60,936 nucleotides of DNA from JBBRNH01 sp038230415 (GTDB lineage: Bacteria > Bacteroidota > Bacteroidia > Cytophagales > Spirosomataceae), in assembly GCA_038230415.1 (NCBI GenBank), contig JBBRNH010000025.1:1-60936 (forward strand), in the 5' to 3' direction. Of this stretch, positions 26,111-34,573 are shown one piece after another (the first letter of the stretch is position 1; every line of letters starts with the position of its first letter). Both the position numbers and the translations under genes were made by a program. The notes beneath the pieces are model-generated. The model was not told the origin of the DNA. It made no database searches and saw only the letters and a list, made by a program, of their open reading frames with translations.

Positions 26111-26869
26111 ATGAAAAATCAATTTCTTTCTTTACTGACTTGCTGCGCTATCAGCTTAGTGTTTAGTTCGGTACGGGCGCAGATAATCCCAAATCGCACC
26201 GTTGTGAAGTTCAACCTGTCGGGGGTGGTTATCCAGAGTTATGCGGCTCAGTATGAGCGAATTATGAACCGGCACAGTTCCATTACCCTCTCGGCCAGTT
26301 ATTCGCCCAACGCGCCGTTGCCGTTTAAACAGGCGTTACTCAATCAATACGGCAGTAATCTCGATGCCCAGAAAGCCATCAACAGCACCTTGTTTACCAA
26401 GCGCATCGGCACCCTCGAATACCGCTTTTATGTGGCTGGTCACGCGCCAACGGGCTGGTATATTGCGCCGTTTGTGCGGTATATCAGCATGGACATCAAC
26501 CAGGACTACACCTACACGCCCAGCGACGGGATTCTGCACCGCGCCGACCTGAAAGCCAGTTTCAACGCGGGTGGGGCGGGTGTATTGCTCGGTTATCAGT
26601 GGATGTTGGGCAAGCGCGTCGGGCTGGATTTATGGCTGCTTGGGCCGTTCTATGGCACCAACGTAAACGCGGTTTTCACGGGCGAAGACCCCCTGTGGCC
26701 CAGCCTGAAACCCGCCGACATTGTGAAGCTGAAAGCCGACATTGACGACACCCAACTGCCACTGTATTCGGTGCAATCCAAGCTGGCACTGCCGGTAATT
26801 ACCGCCACCCTGACCGGGCCTTACTACGGCGTTCGGGCGTTTGGCGTGGCCTTGTCGTATCGGTTTTGA
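26111..26869 (+). CDS. Outer-membrane beta-barrel protein (DUF3575-like)
   Basis: 252-residue protein with a signal peptide (MKNQFLSLLTCCAISLVFSS ... RAQ) followed by repeated amphipathic strands and a C-terminal aromatic residue (VRAFGVALSYRF), the pattern of a small outer-membrane barrel. The segment TVVKFNLSGVVIQSYAAQYE resembles DUF3575 proteins, common in Bacteroidota and of unknown function. The start at 26111 is preferred over a longer frame from 25988 since the latter puts 41 polar residues before the signal peptide. Confidence 0.7.
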   Translation: MKNQFLSLLTCCAISLVFSSVRAQIIPNRTVVKFNLSGVVIQSYAAQYERIMNRHSSITLSASYSPNAPLPFKQALLNQYGSNLDAQKAINSTLFTKRIGTLEYRFYVAGHAPTGWYIAPFVRYISMDINQDYTYTPSDGILHRADLKASFNAGGAGVLLGYQWMLGKRVGLDLWLLGPFYGTNVNAVFTGEDPLWPSLKPADIVKLKADIDDTQLPLYSVQSKLALPVITATLTGPYYGVRAFGVALSYRF

Positions 26870-26914
26870 GGAACGCTGCAACTTGGCGGGGGTAGTGCTA
26901 AACCGGGTTTGGCA

Positions 26915-29002
26915 CTACCCCTTCATAAACCGCACCAGCCCCACCTCGATCAGCAGAAACGCCAGCGCGGCCAGCAAAAAGTACCGCCAGAGGTTGGTTT
27001 CGCCGTTTTGCTGTTCCAGCACCTGCACAAAATCGCCATCCTGAATGCTGTCGAAGACCTCCACGTTTTTCTGCCCGGCAAAGGCTTTGCGGAGGTCAGC
27101 GGCCCCGTAAAAATCCATCGCCGACTCGCGGTTGCCGTGATTAAAGGCCAGTAGCCGTTCTGTTTTGGCCGGGCCACCGTCGGTTTGCCGTTGCAGCTCA
27201 TAATAGCCCGATTCAACATCCTGCCCGTCAGCTAATTGGTTGCTTTTGGGGAGTTCTATTTGCAGTTGGTTACCCACCACGCGCTGTACCGGAATGATGT
27301 CGAGCTTGCCCCGTTTGAGTTTATAAACCGTTTTTTCGGACGCATTGCTCACCGGCAGCGTAACCATCCCTTCGTCGAATGAATAGGCCGTTCGGGGCGA
27401 TTTGGCACTCAGTGCGGCTATTTTGTACATCACCGGCACAAACAGCGCATGTTCGGCGAGGTTGCCGTATTGGGTTGCCAATGGCGATGCCAGCACATAC
27501 ACCAGCCCGGCTCCCACCCGCGTTTGCGTCAGAAACGGCTGACCGTCGCGCAGATTCAGCAACCGCTCTCCCCCACTCCACCGCCAGACCGGGCTTTCGG
27601 TGGGCAGATTCAGGGCTTCCGACTGAAAACTTTTCTGGAACACATCACCAAAAAACGGGCTGTTCCGGTCAGGATTCGCCAACGGAAGCCTGCCCCCGGC
27701 CACGTCTGAAAGCGGGGGCGCGACCTGCAAACCACCAATGCCCAACCCATTCAAAAACGGGCCGTAGGTAGCCGCGTCGGGGTTGGCGGGCGGGATAATA
27801 GCGAGCGAACCACCCTGCCGCACAAATCGGTCGAGGTCGGTTTTGAGCGTGCCGCCGAGGGGCTGAACGCCCTCCAGCACCACCAAATCAGTGCCTTTCA
27901 ACAGGCCCACGTCGAAGTTTTGGGCGTTCGCGCTTTGCCGCACAAACAGGCTGTCATTACTGAAAACGGATTGAACGTAGTTTGGAGCGGGCGGTTGCCC
28001 AAACAGGTGCAGCACCCGGATAGACGGTGAGGCTTCGATCACGAAAAAGTACTCGTTATCGAATGTTATCGGGAAATCCTCGAACACAATCCGGCCCCGG
28101 TGGTAGCCTTTTTTGGTGACGTTGAAATTGAGCGAGACCGTTGCCGTGCCGTTGGGTTGCAGCACCGCCGATGCCGTTGAGGTCTGGGTATCATCGAGAT
28201 ACAGGCGCACGGGCAGGTTTTTGACCAACTCGCGGCCCGCGTTGTTGAGCTTCACGCGCAGGCTGTTGTTCTGCATCTCGCGCACAAACGGCGTGTTGAG
28301 CCACACCGAATCAACATACACGTTCTTGGTCGGCTGCGCGTCGAGCGGCACCACAAAGAGCCGGTCGGTGGTGTCTATTTTGAGCCGGGATAAATCACCC
28401 GCCGTGCTTTTCTGAAAGTCAGACACCCAAAAAAGCTGATTGCGCCCGCCGGGGTTCAGGGTTGCCAGCAGGTTGCGCTGCCGCCGGTACACGGTTTCGA
28501 GGGAGCGCGAGGTGTGAGCGAACCGCACCGAAGCCACGCGGTCGCGGATGGCATCTGCCGTGCCGGGGCGTTGCTCGGTGGCGGCAAAGTCGTTGGTAAT
28601 CAGTTGCAGTCCGGTGGCGTTGCGAAACAAGGCCAGCAATTCGTCTAACTTACTGATGCCAATGTCGAGGTAGCGTTTTTCGCTCCGCTCGTTCTGCATA
28701 CTGTACGAATTGTCGAGGTACAGACTCGTGAAGCCCTGCCGCGAGAGGCCCATTGCGTTTTTACTCGCCAGAAACGGCTGCGCGAAGGCCAGCACCAGAC
28801 AGGCTAAGGCTAAACACCGGGCCACCAAAATAAGCAGGTGTTTGAGCCGCCGAAACGACTTGGTTTCGGTCTGCACGGTGCGGAGCAGGGCCACGTTGGT
28901 GAAGAACACCCGGCGCGTCCGCCGAAAATTAAACAGGTGAATGGCAACCGGCACGGCAAGAGCCGCTAAACCGAACAGAAAGGCAGGAAACAGGAAATTC
29001 AT
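26915..29002 (-). CDS. BatA-domain membrane protein with VWA-like region
   Basis: 695-residue inner-membrane protein. Seen: N-terminal BatA double-transmembrane domain (MNFLFPAFLFGLAALAVPVA, IHLFNFRRTRRVFFTNVALL, then a second helix ILVARCLALACLVLAFAQPF), a von Willebrand A-like segment with LYLDNSYSMQNE near 90-101 (a MIDAS-like DxSxS), long periplasmic beta-rich region, and one C-terminal helix (YFLLAALAFLLIEVGLVRF). This family is found in Bacteroidota near aerotolerance (Bat) or gliding-type genes; function unclear. It is transcribed away from the restriction-modification pair, with overlapping divergent promoters. Confidence 0.87.
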   Translation of the reverse strand: MNFLFPAFLFGLAALAVPVAIHLFNFRRTRRVFFTNVALLRTVQTETKSFRRLKHLLILVARCLALACLVLAFAQPFLASKNAMGLSRQGFTSLYLDNSYSMQNERSEKRYLDIGISKLDELLALFRNATGLQLITNDFAATEQRPGTADAIRDRVASVRFAHTSRSLETVYRRQRNLLATLNPGGRNQLFWVSDFQKSTAGDLSRLKIDTTDRLFVVPLDAQPTKNVYVDSVWLNTPFVREMQNNSLRVKLNNAGRELVKNLPVRLYLDDTQTSTASAVLQPNGTATVSLNFNVTKKGYHRGRIVFEDFPITFDNEYFFVIEASPSIRVLHLFGQPPAPNYVQSVFSNDSLFVRQSANAQNFDVGLLKGTDLVVLEGVQPLGGTLKTDLDRFVRQGGSLAIIPPANPDAATYGPFLNGLGIGGLQVAPPLSDVAGGRLPLANPDRNSPFFGDVFQKSFQSEALNLPTESPVWRWSGGERLLNLRDGQPFLTQTRVGAGLVYVLASPLATQYGNLAEHALFVPVMYKIAALSAKSPRTAYSFDEGMVTLPVSNASEKTVYKLKRGKLDIIPVQRVVGNQLQIELPKSNQLADGQDVESGYYELQRQTDGGPAKTERLLAFNHGNRESAMDFYGAADLRKAFAGQKNVEVFDSIQDGDFVQVLEQQNGETNLWRYFLLAALAFLLIEVGLVRFMKG

Positions 29003-29091
29003 ATCAGGAACAACGGCGGGAGGCTTATTTTTCGTTCAGACATTCGATGTACACGTGCTACCCATTAGTTAAATAAATGACGATTAAACTC

Positions 29092-29121
29092 CAAAAGTAG
29101 AGACTCCTGCAACATTGTCAA
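29092..29121 (-). promoter_or_regulatory. Promoter for the BatA-domain gene
   Basis: On the minus strand, TTG (complement of 29119-29121), 19-nt spacer and TACTTTTG (complement of 29092-29099) match the Bacteroidota consensus. Transcription would start near 29085, giving a leader of about 80 nt. It lies back to back with the methyltransferase promoter at 29136-29165. Confidence 0.5.
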
Positions 29122-29135
29122 GCCTAAATCAACCA

Positions 29136-29165
29136 TTGTTAAGTATCTTGCCGGAAGTACTTTCA
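29136..29165 (+). promoter_or_regulatory. Promoter for the type II restriction-modification pair
   Basis: TTG at 29136-29138, 19-nt spacer, TACTTTCA at 29158-29165 (one mismatch in the TTTG part). The ATG of the methyltransferase is at 29173, so the transcript would be almost leaderless. Motif match only. Confidence 0.4.
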
Positions 29166-29172
29166 ACCGATT

Positions 29173-30108
29173 ATGATAATAGACACAGTATCTTTTGAAT
29201 CAGTTTATTACAAAACTGATTTAGGAACGGCACATCTTGGCGATAGTTTAGAGCAGATGAGATTGCTTCCCAACGAATGTATTAATCTGATAGTTACGTC
29301 TCCCCCTTTCGCTTTAACCCGTCAGAAAGAGTACGGCAACAAACAGGAACAGGACTACATAGACTGGTTTCTGCAATTTTCGGCAGAGTTTCACCGATTG
29401 CTTACCCCATCAGGCTCATTGGTGATTGATTTGGGCGGGGCTTATCTGCCCGGTTATCCGGTGCGTAGTATTTATCAATATGAATTATTGGTACGTCTGT
29501 GCCGGGAGCAACACTTCTTTCTCGCTCAGGAGTTTTTTCACTATAATCCAGCCCGTTTACCAACCCCTGCCGAATGGGTAACGGTACGTCGGATACGAGT
29601 GAAAGATAGTGTAAACGTGGTTTGGTGGCTGTCAAAAACGGAATACCCAAAGTCCGACAATAAGAAAGTTCTCAAACCATACAGCGATAGCATGAAGGCT
29701 CTGTTGAAAAACGGTTACAAAGCACAACTCCGCCCCAGCGGTCATGATATTTCTGAGAAGTTTGGCACTGACAACGGCGGAGCCATACCGCCGAACGTGC
29801 TGGAGTTGGCGAACACGGAAAGTAATAGTCACTACATGAGACGATGTAAAGAACTGAATATCAAGCCACATCCCGCCCGTTTTCCGAAAGATTTTGCAGA
29901 CTTTTTTATTAAGTTCGCCACTGATGAAGGAGACTTCGTGCTTGACCCCTTTGCGGGGAGTAACACAACCGGGTATGCTGCTGAACTGCTTAACCGCCGG
30001 TGGATGGCAATAGAACTGAACGAATCATACTTGGAAGGCAGTAAAATTCGATTCGAGACGAAGCCGGATTTGTTCAACTCACTTCGGTTCGTAGATGGCA
30101 AAGCATAA
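29173..30108 (+). CDS. Beta-class DNA methyltransferase of a type II system
   Basis: 311-residue SAM-dependent DNA methylase. Seen: catalytic motif IV as VTSPPF near residues 41-46 (SPP is most typical of N4-cytosine methylases, but N6-adenine cannot be excluded) followed far downstream by motif I DPFAGSNTTG near 258-267, the beta-class order, and the Rossmann-like MAIELNESYLEGS at the end. HNH endonuclease follows in the next frame with a 14-nt overlap, so it protects host DNA against that enzyme. The pair has GC near 45%, below the 55-60% of its neighbours, a sign of recent transfer. Confidence 0.88.
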   Translation: MIIDTVSFESVYYKTDLGTAHLGDSLEQMRLLPNECINLIVTSPPFALTRQKEYGNKQEQDYIDWFLQFSAEFHRLLTPSGSLVIDLGGAYLPGYPVRSIYQYELLVRLCREQHFFLAQEFFHYNPARLPTPAEWVTVRRIRVKDSVNVVWWLSKTEYPKSDNKKVLKPYSDSMKALLKNGYKAQLRPSGHDISEKFGTDNGGAIPPNVLELANTESNSHYMRRCKELNIKPHPARFPKDFADFFIKFATDEGDFVLDPFAGSNTTGYAAELLNRRWMAIELNESYLEGSKIRFETKPDLFNSLRFVDGKA

Positions 30109-31090
30109 AAAATTTGGTCTGCTTGACGCTGTTGTAAATGCTGTCAATCAATGCGGCTGGAATGTTATATATCTTTCTGACATCAACTACCACCCGTTTT
30201 TACTGCGACTTTATAATGGCGAGCAGAGCCAGACTATACGGCTGTATATCTGGAACCTTTCGCACGGTGGTGGGGCAAAGCGTCCGGCTAATGAGTACAG
30301 AATTCAGATCACCGGAACCCGGCAGTTTGAGCAAAATGATCACGTGAAGACACTCATCCTCGGTTGGTGGGCCGAAGTGGGTGTGTTCGCCGGATTTGAT
30401 GTTCGCAAACACGCCGGACAGCTCGGCTTTTCTCCATCCATTCAAATCAGGGAAGAGAATTTACGACGGGCGGCTCTGTACGATTTTTCGCCCTGCGACC
30501 GGGGTAACAAAGAAATTGCAATTGCTTTTCAGCCTGATTTTTTTGTGGATTATGTGCTGAATCTGAACGATTTGCACAGTATCGGCCAATCAGCCAATGA
30601 GGTTAGTTTGGTTGATAAGGTCGCTGCCGGTGAAATTCAGCTTAACGACCAATCGCTTAATCAACTCGCCCAAAAGCGAAAAGTAATTTTACAAACGACA
30701 CTGAAACGATTACGAGACAATCGTTTCAAACAACGGGTACTAACCGCCTACGGAAACCGTTGTGCTGTGAGCGGTATCCAGCTTAAATTGGTTGATGCCG
30801 CTCATATTGTCCCTGTTAGCGAAGATACATCTACCGACGAAACCTGCAATGGTATAGCACTATCAGCCTTGCATCACCGGGCTTATGATGCCGGACTTAT
30901 TACGTTCAATGAAAAGTATCAGGTAATAACCAATCAGCCTAAGCTACTCGCCCTCAAAAAAATAGGCTTTGATGGCGGTCTTGACGGGTTTCTTAAAAAC
31001 CTGCGGCCAATTCTTCACCTTCCACCCGCCGTAAGTGATCGTCCAAATGTTGATTATGTCATATCTGCCAACAAGCTGCGGGGCTGGTGA
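30095..31090 (+). CDS. HNH-family restriction endonuclease
   Basis: 331-residue protein. Residues 1-190 are a region I do not recognise, presumably recognition or dimerisation. Residues about 205-275 hold an HNH (McrA-like) domain: RFKQRVLTAYGNRCAVSG with the leading Arg/Cys, DAAHIVPVSED with the first catalytic His near 237, and NGIALSALHHRAYDAGLI with Asn and His near 250-260. ATG at 30095 lies inside the end of the methyltransferase gene, so translation is probably coupled. Together they form a compact type II restriction-modification system; the target site cannot be read from sequence. Confidence 0.85.
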   Translation: MAKHKKFGLLDAVVNAVNQCGWNVIYLSDINYHPFLLRLYNGEQSQTIRLYIWNLSHGGGAKRPANEYRIQITGTRQFEQNDHVKTLILGWWAEVGVFAGFDVRKHAGQLGFSPSIQIREENLRRAALYDFSPCDRGNKEIAIAFQPDFFVDYVLNLNDLHSIGQSANEVSLVDKVAAGEIQLNDQSLNQLAQKRKVILQTTLKRLRDNRFKQRVLTAYGNRCAVSGIQLKLVDAAHIVPVSEDTSTDETCNGIALSALHHRAYDAGLITFNEKYQVITNQPKLLALKKIGFDGGLDGFLKNLRPILHLPPAVSDRPNVDYVISANKLRGW

Positions 31091-31097
31091 TAATGGA

Positions 31098-31323
31098 TTA
31101 TTCTCCTCTTAACCCCTCGGCCAGTTCCTCGTCATCGTCGCCCGCCAAGCCTGCTTTTGTGGTGGCCGTTGCGCGGGGGTCGCACGATTCACCGTCAATG
31201 AAACACTCCTCGTCGAAACGGTCAACCACCCAGCCCCAAACAGGTTCGGCCCGTTTCATCAATCAGTTTCCAGGGAATAAGCCAGGCTCCGGTGGTATAG
31301 ATTTCGGCAGGGTCGTGATACAT
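31098..31323 (-). pseudogene. Possible small gene split by a one-base frameshift
   Basis: On the minus strand an ATG at 31323 opens MYHDPAEIYTTGAWLIPWKL and runs to a stop after 33 codons; from the overlap another frame starting at ATG 31259 gives 53 residues with GWVVDRFDEECFIDGESCDP and an acidic tail, ending at 31098. A single-base indel near 31250 would join them into one protein of about 75 residues. Neither half is recognised. It lies in the 354-bp stretch between the endonuclease and tRNA-Met, which otherwise holds the tRNA terminator. Could equally be chance. Confidence 0.3.
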
Positions 31324-31398
31324 TCAGAACTTGGTTTTAACAACTCTTAACAATACCAATCAGGATTTTACATCAATTCCGTACGCCGACGTAAAAGC

Positions 31399-31438
31399 AA
31401 AACGCCTAACAATCTGATAATTAGATTATTAGGCGTTT
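31399..31438 (-). terminator. Rho-independent terminator after tRNA-Met
   Basis: Read on the minus strand, AAACGCCTAATAATCTAAT pairs with the mirrored AGATTGTTAGGCGTTT across a 4-nt loop and is followed by TGCTTTT. It lies 6 nt beyond the 3' end of tRNA-Met. Strong stem of about 16 bp with two imperfect pairs. Confidence 0.75.
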
Positions 31439-31444
31439 GTAATG

Positions 31445-31518
31445 TAGCGGGGAGCAGGATCGAACTGCCGACCTTAGGGTTATGAATCCTACGCTCTAAC
31501 CATCTGAGCTACCCCGCC
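31445..31518 (-). tRNA. tRNA-Met (anticodon CAT), elongator type
   Basis: The minus strand reads GGCGGGGTAGCTCAGATGGT ... and folds as a cloverleaf: acceptor GGCGGGG pairs with CCCCGCT (closing G-U), D-arm GCTC/GAGC, anticodon loop TTCATAA, T-arm GGCAG/CTGCT around TTCGATC. Length 74 nt with discriminator A; CCA is not encoded. The CAT anticodon means elongator Met or, if modified by TilS, Ile; the sequence does not look like initiator tRNA, which would have an unpaired C1-A72. Confidence 0.93.
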
Positions 31519-31531
31519 GTATTCATAGCTG

Positions 31532-31561
31532 CAAAAATACGGAATTTTATGACGCAACCAA
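31532..31561 (-). promoter_or_regulatory. Promoter of tRNA-Met
   Basis: On the minus strand, TTG (complement of 31559-31561), 19-nt spacer and TATTTTTG (complement of 31532-31539) sit 14 nt upstream of the tRNA 5' end at 31518, the expected place for a stable-RNA promoter in Bacteroidota. Confidence 0.55.
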
Positions 31562-31626
31562 CACAGGGTTTGGCTTTGGCTCAGAATTTCGTTTCCTTTG
31601 CTCATAACGCTATTCTCCCGGTTAGC

Positions 31627-32019
31627 ATGGAAAAATATAAATTCGTTGCCGAGTACGAACTCCGGGCATCACCCAGAATGCTCTTTCCCTACGTCAGTAC
31701 GGCATCGGGGCTGGCCCAATGGTTTGCCGCCAAAGTCAACAACCTACCCGACCATCAGTTTGATTTTCAGTGGGATAACGAGAGCCACCTCGCCCGGCAA
31801 ACCGTTCTCCGGCAGAACAAAAACGCCCGGTTCGAGTTTTTGAACACCGGAGAAAACGGCCACGATAACAACTACGTTGATTTCAGGGTTGACCAGAGCG
31901 AACTCACCCAGGCCACATTTCTGCGAATCACCGACTATTCGGCCATCACCGATGAAGACGAACTCCAGGATATTTGGGACGGCCTGCTGCACAAACTCAA
32001 GGAGATTGTCGGCAGTTAA
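31627..32019 (+). CDS. START-like (SRPBCC-fold) domain protein
   Basis: 130-residue cytoplasmic protein beginning MEKYKFVAEYELRASPRMLF, the characteristic opening of a START-like family conserved in Bacteroidota, with GLAQWFAAKVN near 33-43 and an acidic C-terminal helix (DEDELQDIWDGLLHKLKEI). SRPBCC folds bind hydrophobic ligands in a deep pocket; the ligand here is unknown. A longer ATG at 31549 is unlikely, as the family starts at MEKY. Confidence 0.8.
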   Translation: MEKYKFVAEYELRASPRMLFPYVSTASGLAQWFAAKVNNLPDHQFDFQWDNESHLARQTVLRQNKNARFEFLNTGENGHDNNYVDFRVDQSELTQATFLRITDYSAITDEDELQDIWDGLLHKLKEIVGS

Positions 32020-32108
32020 AAATGGTTAATGATCGGCGTTAAACGCACCAATCACGGGTTGCCGATGGTTATCTTCCTGCACAGGGTGTTCTGTCCGTTT
32101 GTTGCTGC

Positions 32109-33581
32109 ATGAAAAAGATTGATAAGCTCGTCCTGATATCGTTCTGGGGACCGTTTTTTCTGACGCTGACCGTCGTTATTTTTATCTTCCTGATGCGGCT
32201 GATTATGGTCTATATCGAGGAGTTTGTCTCGAAAGACATCAGCTTAACCACCTTTGCCACGCTGCTCGGCTACTTTTCATTACTAACCGTACCCACCGCG
32301 CTTCCCCTTGCCGTACTGCTGTCGTCGCTGATGACGTTTGGCAACCTCGGAGAATTTTTTGAACTCACCGCCCTTAAAAGTGCCGGCATTTCACTGACCC
32401 GCGCCCTTCGGCCCCTGCTCATCATTGCCGTTGGCCTGAGCCTGTTCTCGTTTTGGTTTAACAATAAAGTATCGCCCTGGGCCAATCTGAAAGGATACAG
32501 TCTGCTTTACGATATTAAAACCACCAAGGCCACGCTGAACCTGAAAGAAGGCATTTTTTATAATGACCTGCCCGGATACAGCATCAAGGTGGACAAAAAA
32601 TCGCTCGATGGCGTGGGGCTACGCGGCATGGTGATCTACAAACACCCCAACACCGGAGTCGAGACCGGCAACCGCGAGGTGATTCTGGCCGATTCGGGAC
32701 GGATGTACACCGACCCCGACCAAACCTACCTGACGTTTGAGCTTTTCAACGGCAACAATTACCAGGAACAGTCGGGGCAGTCGGGGATGAACTATGCCAG
32801 CACGGCCTCACCGGGGCAGGGGGCGCAGTTTCTGCGGAACGGTTTTCAACACTACAAGCTGATTATCAGCCTTGAGTCATTCGGGATGAAGCGCACCGAC
32901 GAGCAGCAGTTTCAGTACCACGAGTTTATGAAAGATGTGGGGTCGCTCCGTAAAACTACTGATTCGCTCCGTAAAGACTTCACCAATTCGAGCCTGAACA
33001 TTGCCAGCACCGCCCGGCAGTATTACAATTATCAGTTCAAGAACGACATCCGGCCCATTTCTGTGACCGTGAAACCCGGCAACTGGATTGATACGGTGCT
33101 GCGAAAGGCTACGTTCCGGCCCCTCGAAGTGCGGCAAAATGCCCTGGTGCAGGCGCAGAATCTGCTGTCTTACGCCACCTCAAACGTGACCTACCTGCAC
33201 GGCAAACAGGAGTATCTGTGGCGGTATCAGCTCGAAGGCCACCATAAGTTTACGCAATCAATCGCCGTGTTTGTGATGTTTTTGATTGGCGCACCGCTCG
33301 GCGCAATCATCAAAAAAGGCGGCTTCGGGCTGCCGGTGCTGATTTCGATTATCTGCTTTATTTTTCTGTATGTGCTGACGCTGACCGGCGACAAATACGC
33401 AAAAGAGGGCGTTCTGCCGGTGGTGGTGGGGGCGTGGCTCGCCAACGGCGTGCTGTTTCCGCTCGGTCTCTACCTCATGCGGCAGGCCCGCTACGACTCG
33501 CGGCTGTTCGACAAAGATGCGTATCTGATTGCGTGGGGGAAACTCAGGAAACGCTTCGCTCGAAATGCTTCTGGTTTGTGA
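32109..33581 (+). CDS. LptF/LptG-family permease
   Basis: 490-residue inner-membrane protein of the YjgP/YjgQ family, part of the LptBFG transporter that extracts lipopolysaccharide for transport to the outer membrane. Seen: N-terminal MKKIDKLVLISFWGPFFLTL, a helix cluster to about 120 with FFELTALKSAGISLTRAL, a periplasmic jellyroll-like middle (about 130-370), then the C-terminal helices with GAPLGAIIKKGGFGLPVLIS and TGDKYAKEGVLPVVVGAWLA. Bacteroidota often have fused or single LptF/G proteins, so I do not choose between F and G. The 3' end overlaps the convergent CDF gene by 38 nt. Confidence 0.88.
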   Translation: MKKIDKLVLISFWGPFFLTLTVVIFIFLMRLIMVYIEEFVSKDISLTTFATLLGYFSLLTVPTALPLAVLLSSLMTFGNLGEFFELTALKSAGISLTRALRPLLIIAVGLSLFSFWFNNKVSPWANLKGYSLLYDIKTTKATLNLKEGIFYNDLPGYSIKVDKKSLDGVGLRGMVIYKHPNTGVETGNREVILADSGRMYTDPDQTYLTFELFNGNNYQEQSGQSGMNYASTASPGQGAQFLRNGFQHYKLIISLESFGMKRTDEQQFQYHEFMKDVGSLRKTTDSLRKDFTNSSLNIASTARQYYNYQFKNDIRPISVTVKPGNWIDTVLRKATFRPLEVRQNALVQAQNLLSYATSNVTYLHGKQEYLWRYQLEGHHKFTQSIAVFVMFLIGAPLGAIIKKGGFGLPVLISIICFIFLYVLTLTGDKYAKEGVLPVVVGAWLANGVLFPLGLYLMRQARYDSRLFDKDAYLIAWGKLRKRFARNASGL

Positions 33582-34542
33582 TCAGCAGCGGGCTTGTCCA
33601 GAGAATATCCTGCTGAAACGCTTCGGCCCGAACGGGGCAGTTCTCGACCCGGCAGTAGTGGCAGCAGTCACTCAGGCACGGGTCGGTATGCACAAAGATT
33701 TCGACCTCGCTCCTGAATCCGGCCTTGATGGTTTCTTCAAACTGATGCACCTCGTCATGCACCCGGTTCAGTTCCCAATAATACGGCAACGTCAGGTGGC
33801 AGTCAACGTGCAGATCGGCCCCGTATTTCTGCACCCGCAGGTTATGCACATCGATCCAGTTGCGGCTTTTGTGGCCGTTCAGGGTGTCCACCACGCGGTC
33901 GAGGGTTGGCGCGTCGGTTTCATCCATGAGCCGGGCCACCGATTGCCGCACCATTTTGACCCCGTTGAACATAATCAGACCGGCCAGGCCGAGCGACAGC
34001 ACCGAATCGAGCCAGACGATGCGGGTGAGCCAGACAACGGCCACACCAATCAGCACAATCAAACTGCTCAAACTGTCGGTAAGCAGGTGTTGACCGTCGG
34101 CGGTGAGAGCGGCAGAATCCGTTTTTTTTCCGTTCTCGACCAGCGCGAACCCCGTCAGGGCGTTGACAACGGTGGTGAAAGCGATTAAGGCCAACCCCCA
34201 GCCGAGGTTTTCGAGGGCTTTGGGTTCAAAGAAACTGTATGCGGCCTGCACCAGAATAAACAACCCCGCCGACAGAATCAACGCGCCCTCGAAGCCCGAC
34301 GACAGAAATTCGATTTTGCCGTGACCGTAGGGGTGGTTTTCGTCGGGCGGCAGGCCCGACAGGTAGATGCTGTAAAGCGCAAAGCCGCTCGCTACCACAT
34401 TCACGATGGATTCGAGCGCGTCGGTCAGGATAGCGGTTGAATTGGTGAGGTAATACGCCAGCAGTTTGAGCAGCAACAAGATGATGCTCAGGCCAAACGA
34501 AACGCTCATCCAGCGGTACTTGATTTCCTGCGATGTTAGCAT
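33544..34542 (-). CDS. Cation diffusion facilitator family transporter
   Basis: 332-residue inner-membrane metal/proton antiporter (Zn, Fe, Cd or Co efflux). Seen: six hydrophobic segments, the metal-site helices with TDALESIVNVVASG near 37-50 and HLLTDSLSS near 151-159, the conserved HPYGHGKIEFLSS loop near 71-83, and a cytoplasmic C-terminal domain containing HVDCHLTLP. Its last residues carry a Cys/His cluster (HTDPCLSDCCHYCRVENC) near 285-303, which might bind metal and is not found in all family members. Overlaps the end of the Lpt permease gene by 38 nt, tail to tail. Confidence 0.88.
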   Translation of the reverse strand: MLTSQEIKYRWMSVSFGLSIILLLLKLLAYYLTNSTAILTDALESIVNVVASGFALYSIYLSGLPPDENHPYGHGKIEFLSSGFEGALILSAGLFILVQAAYSFFEPKALENLGWGLALIAFTTVVNALTGFALVENGKKTDSAALTADGQHLLTDSLSSLIVLIGVAVVWLTRIVWLDSVLSLGLAGLIMFNGVKMVRQSVARLMDETDAPTLDRVVDTLNGHKSRNWIDVHNLRVQKYGADLHVDCHLTLPYYWELNRVHDEVHQFEETIKAGFRSEVEIFVHTDPCLSDCCHYCRVENCPVRAEAFQQDILWTSPLLITNQKHFERSVS

Positions 34543-34573
34543 GATGGGGCAAATTTAGCCATTCCTGCCGGGT

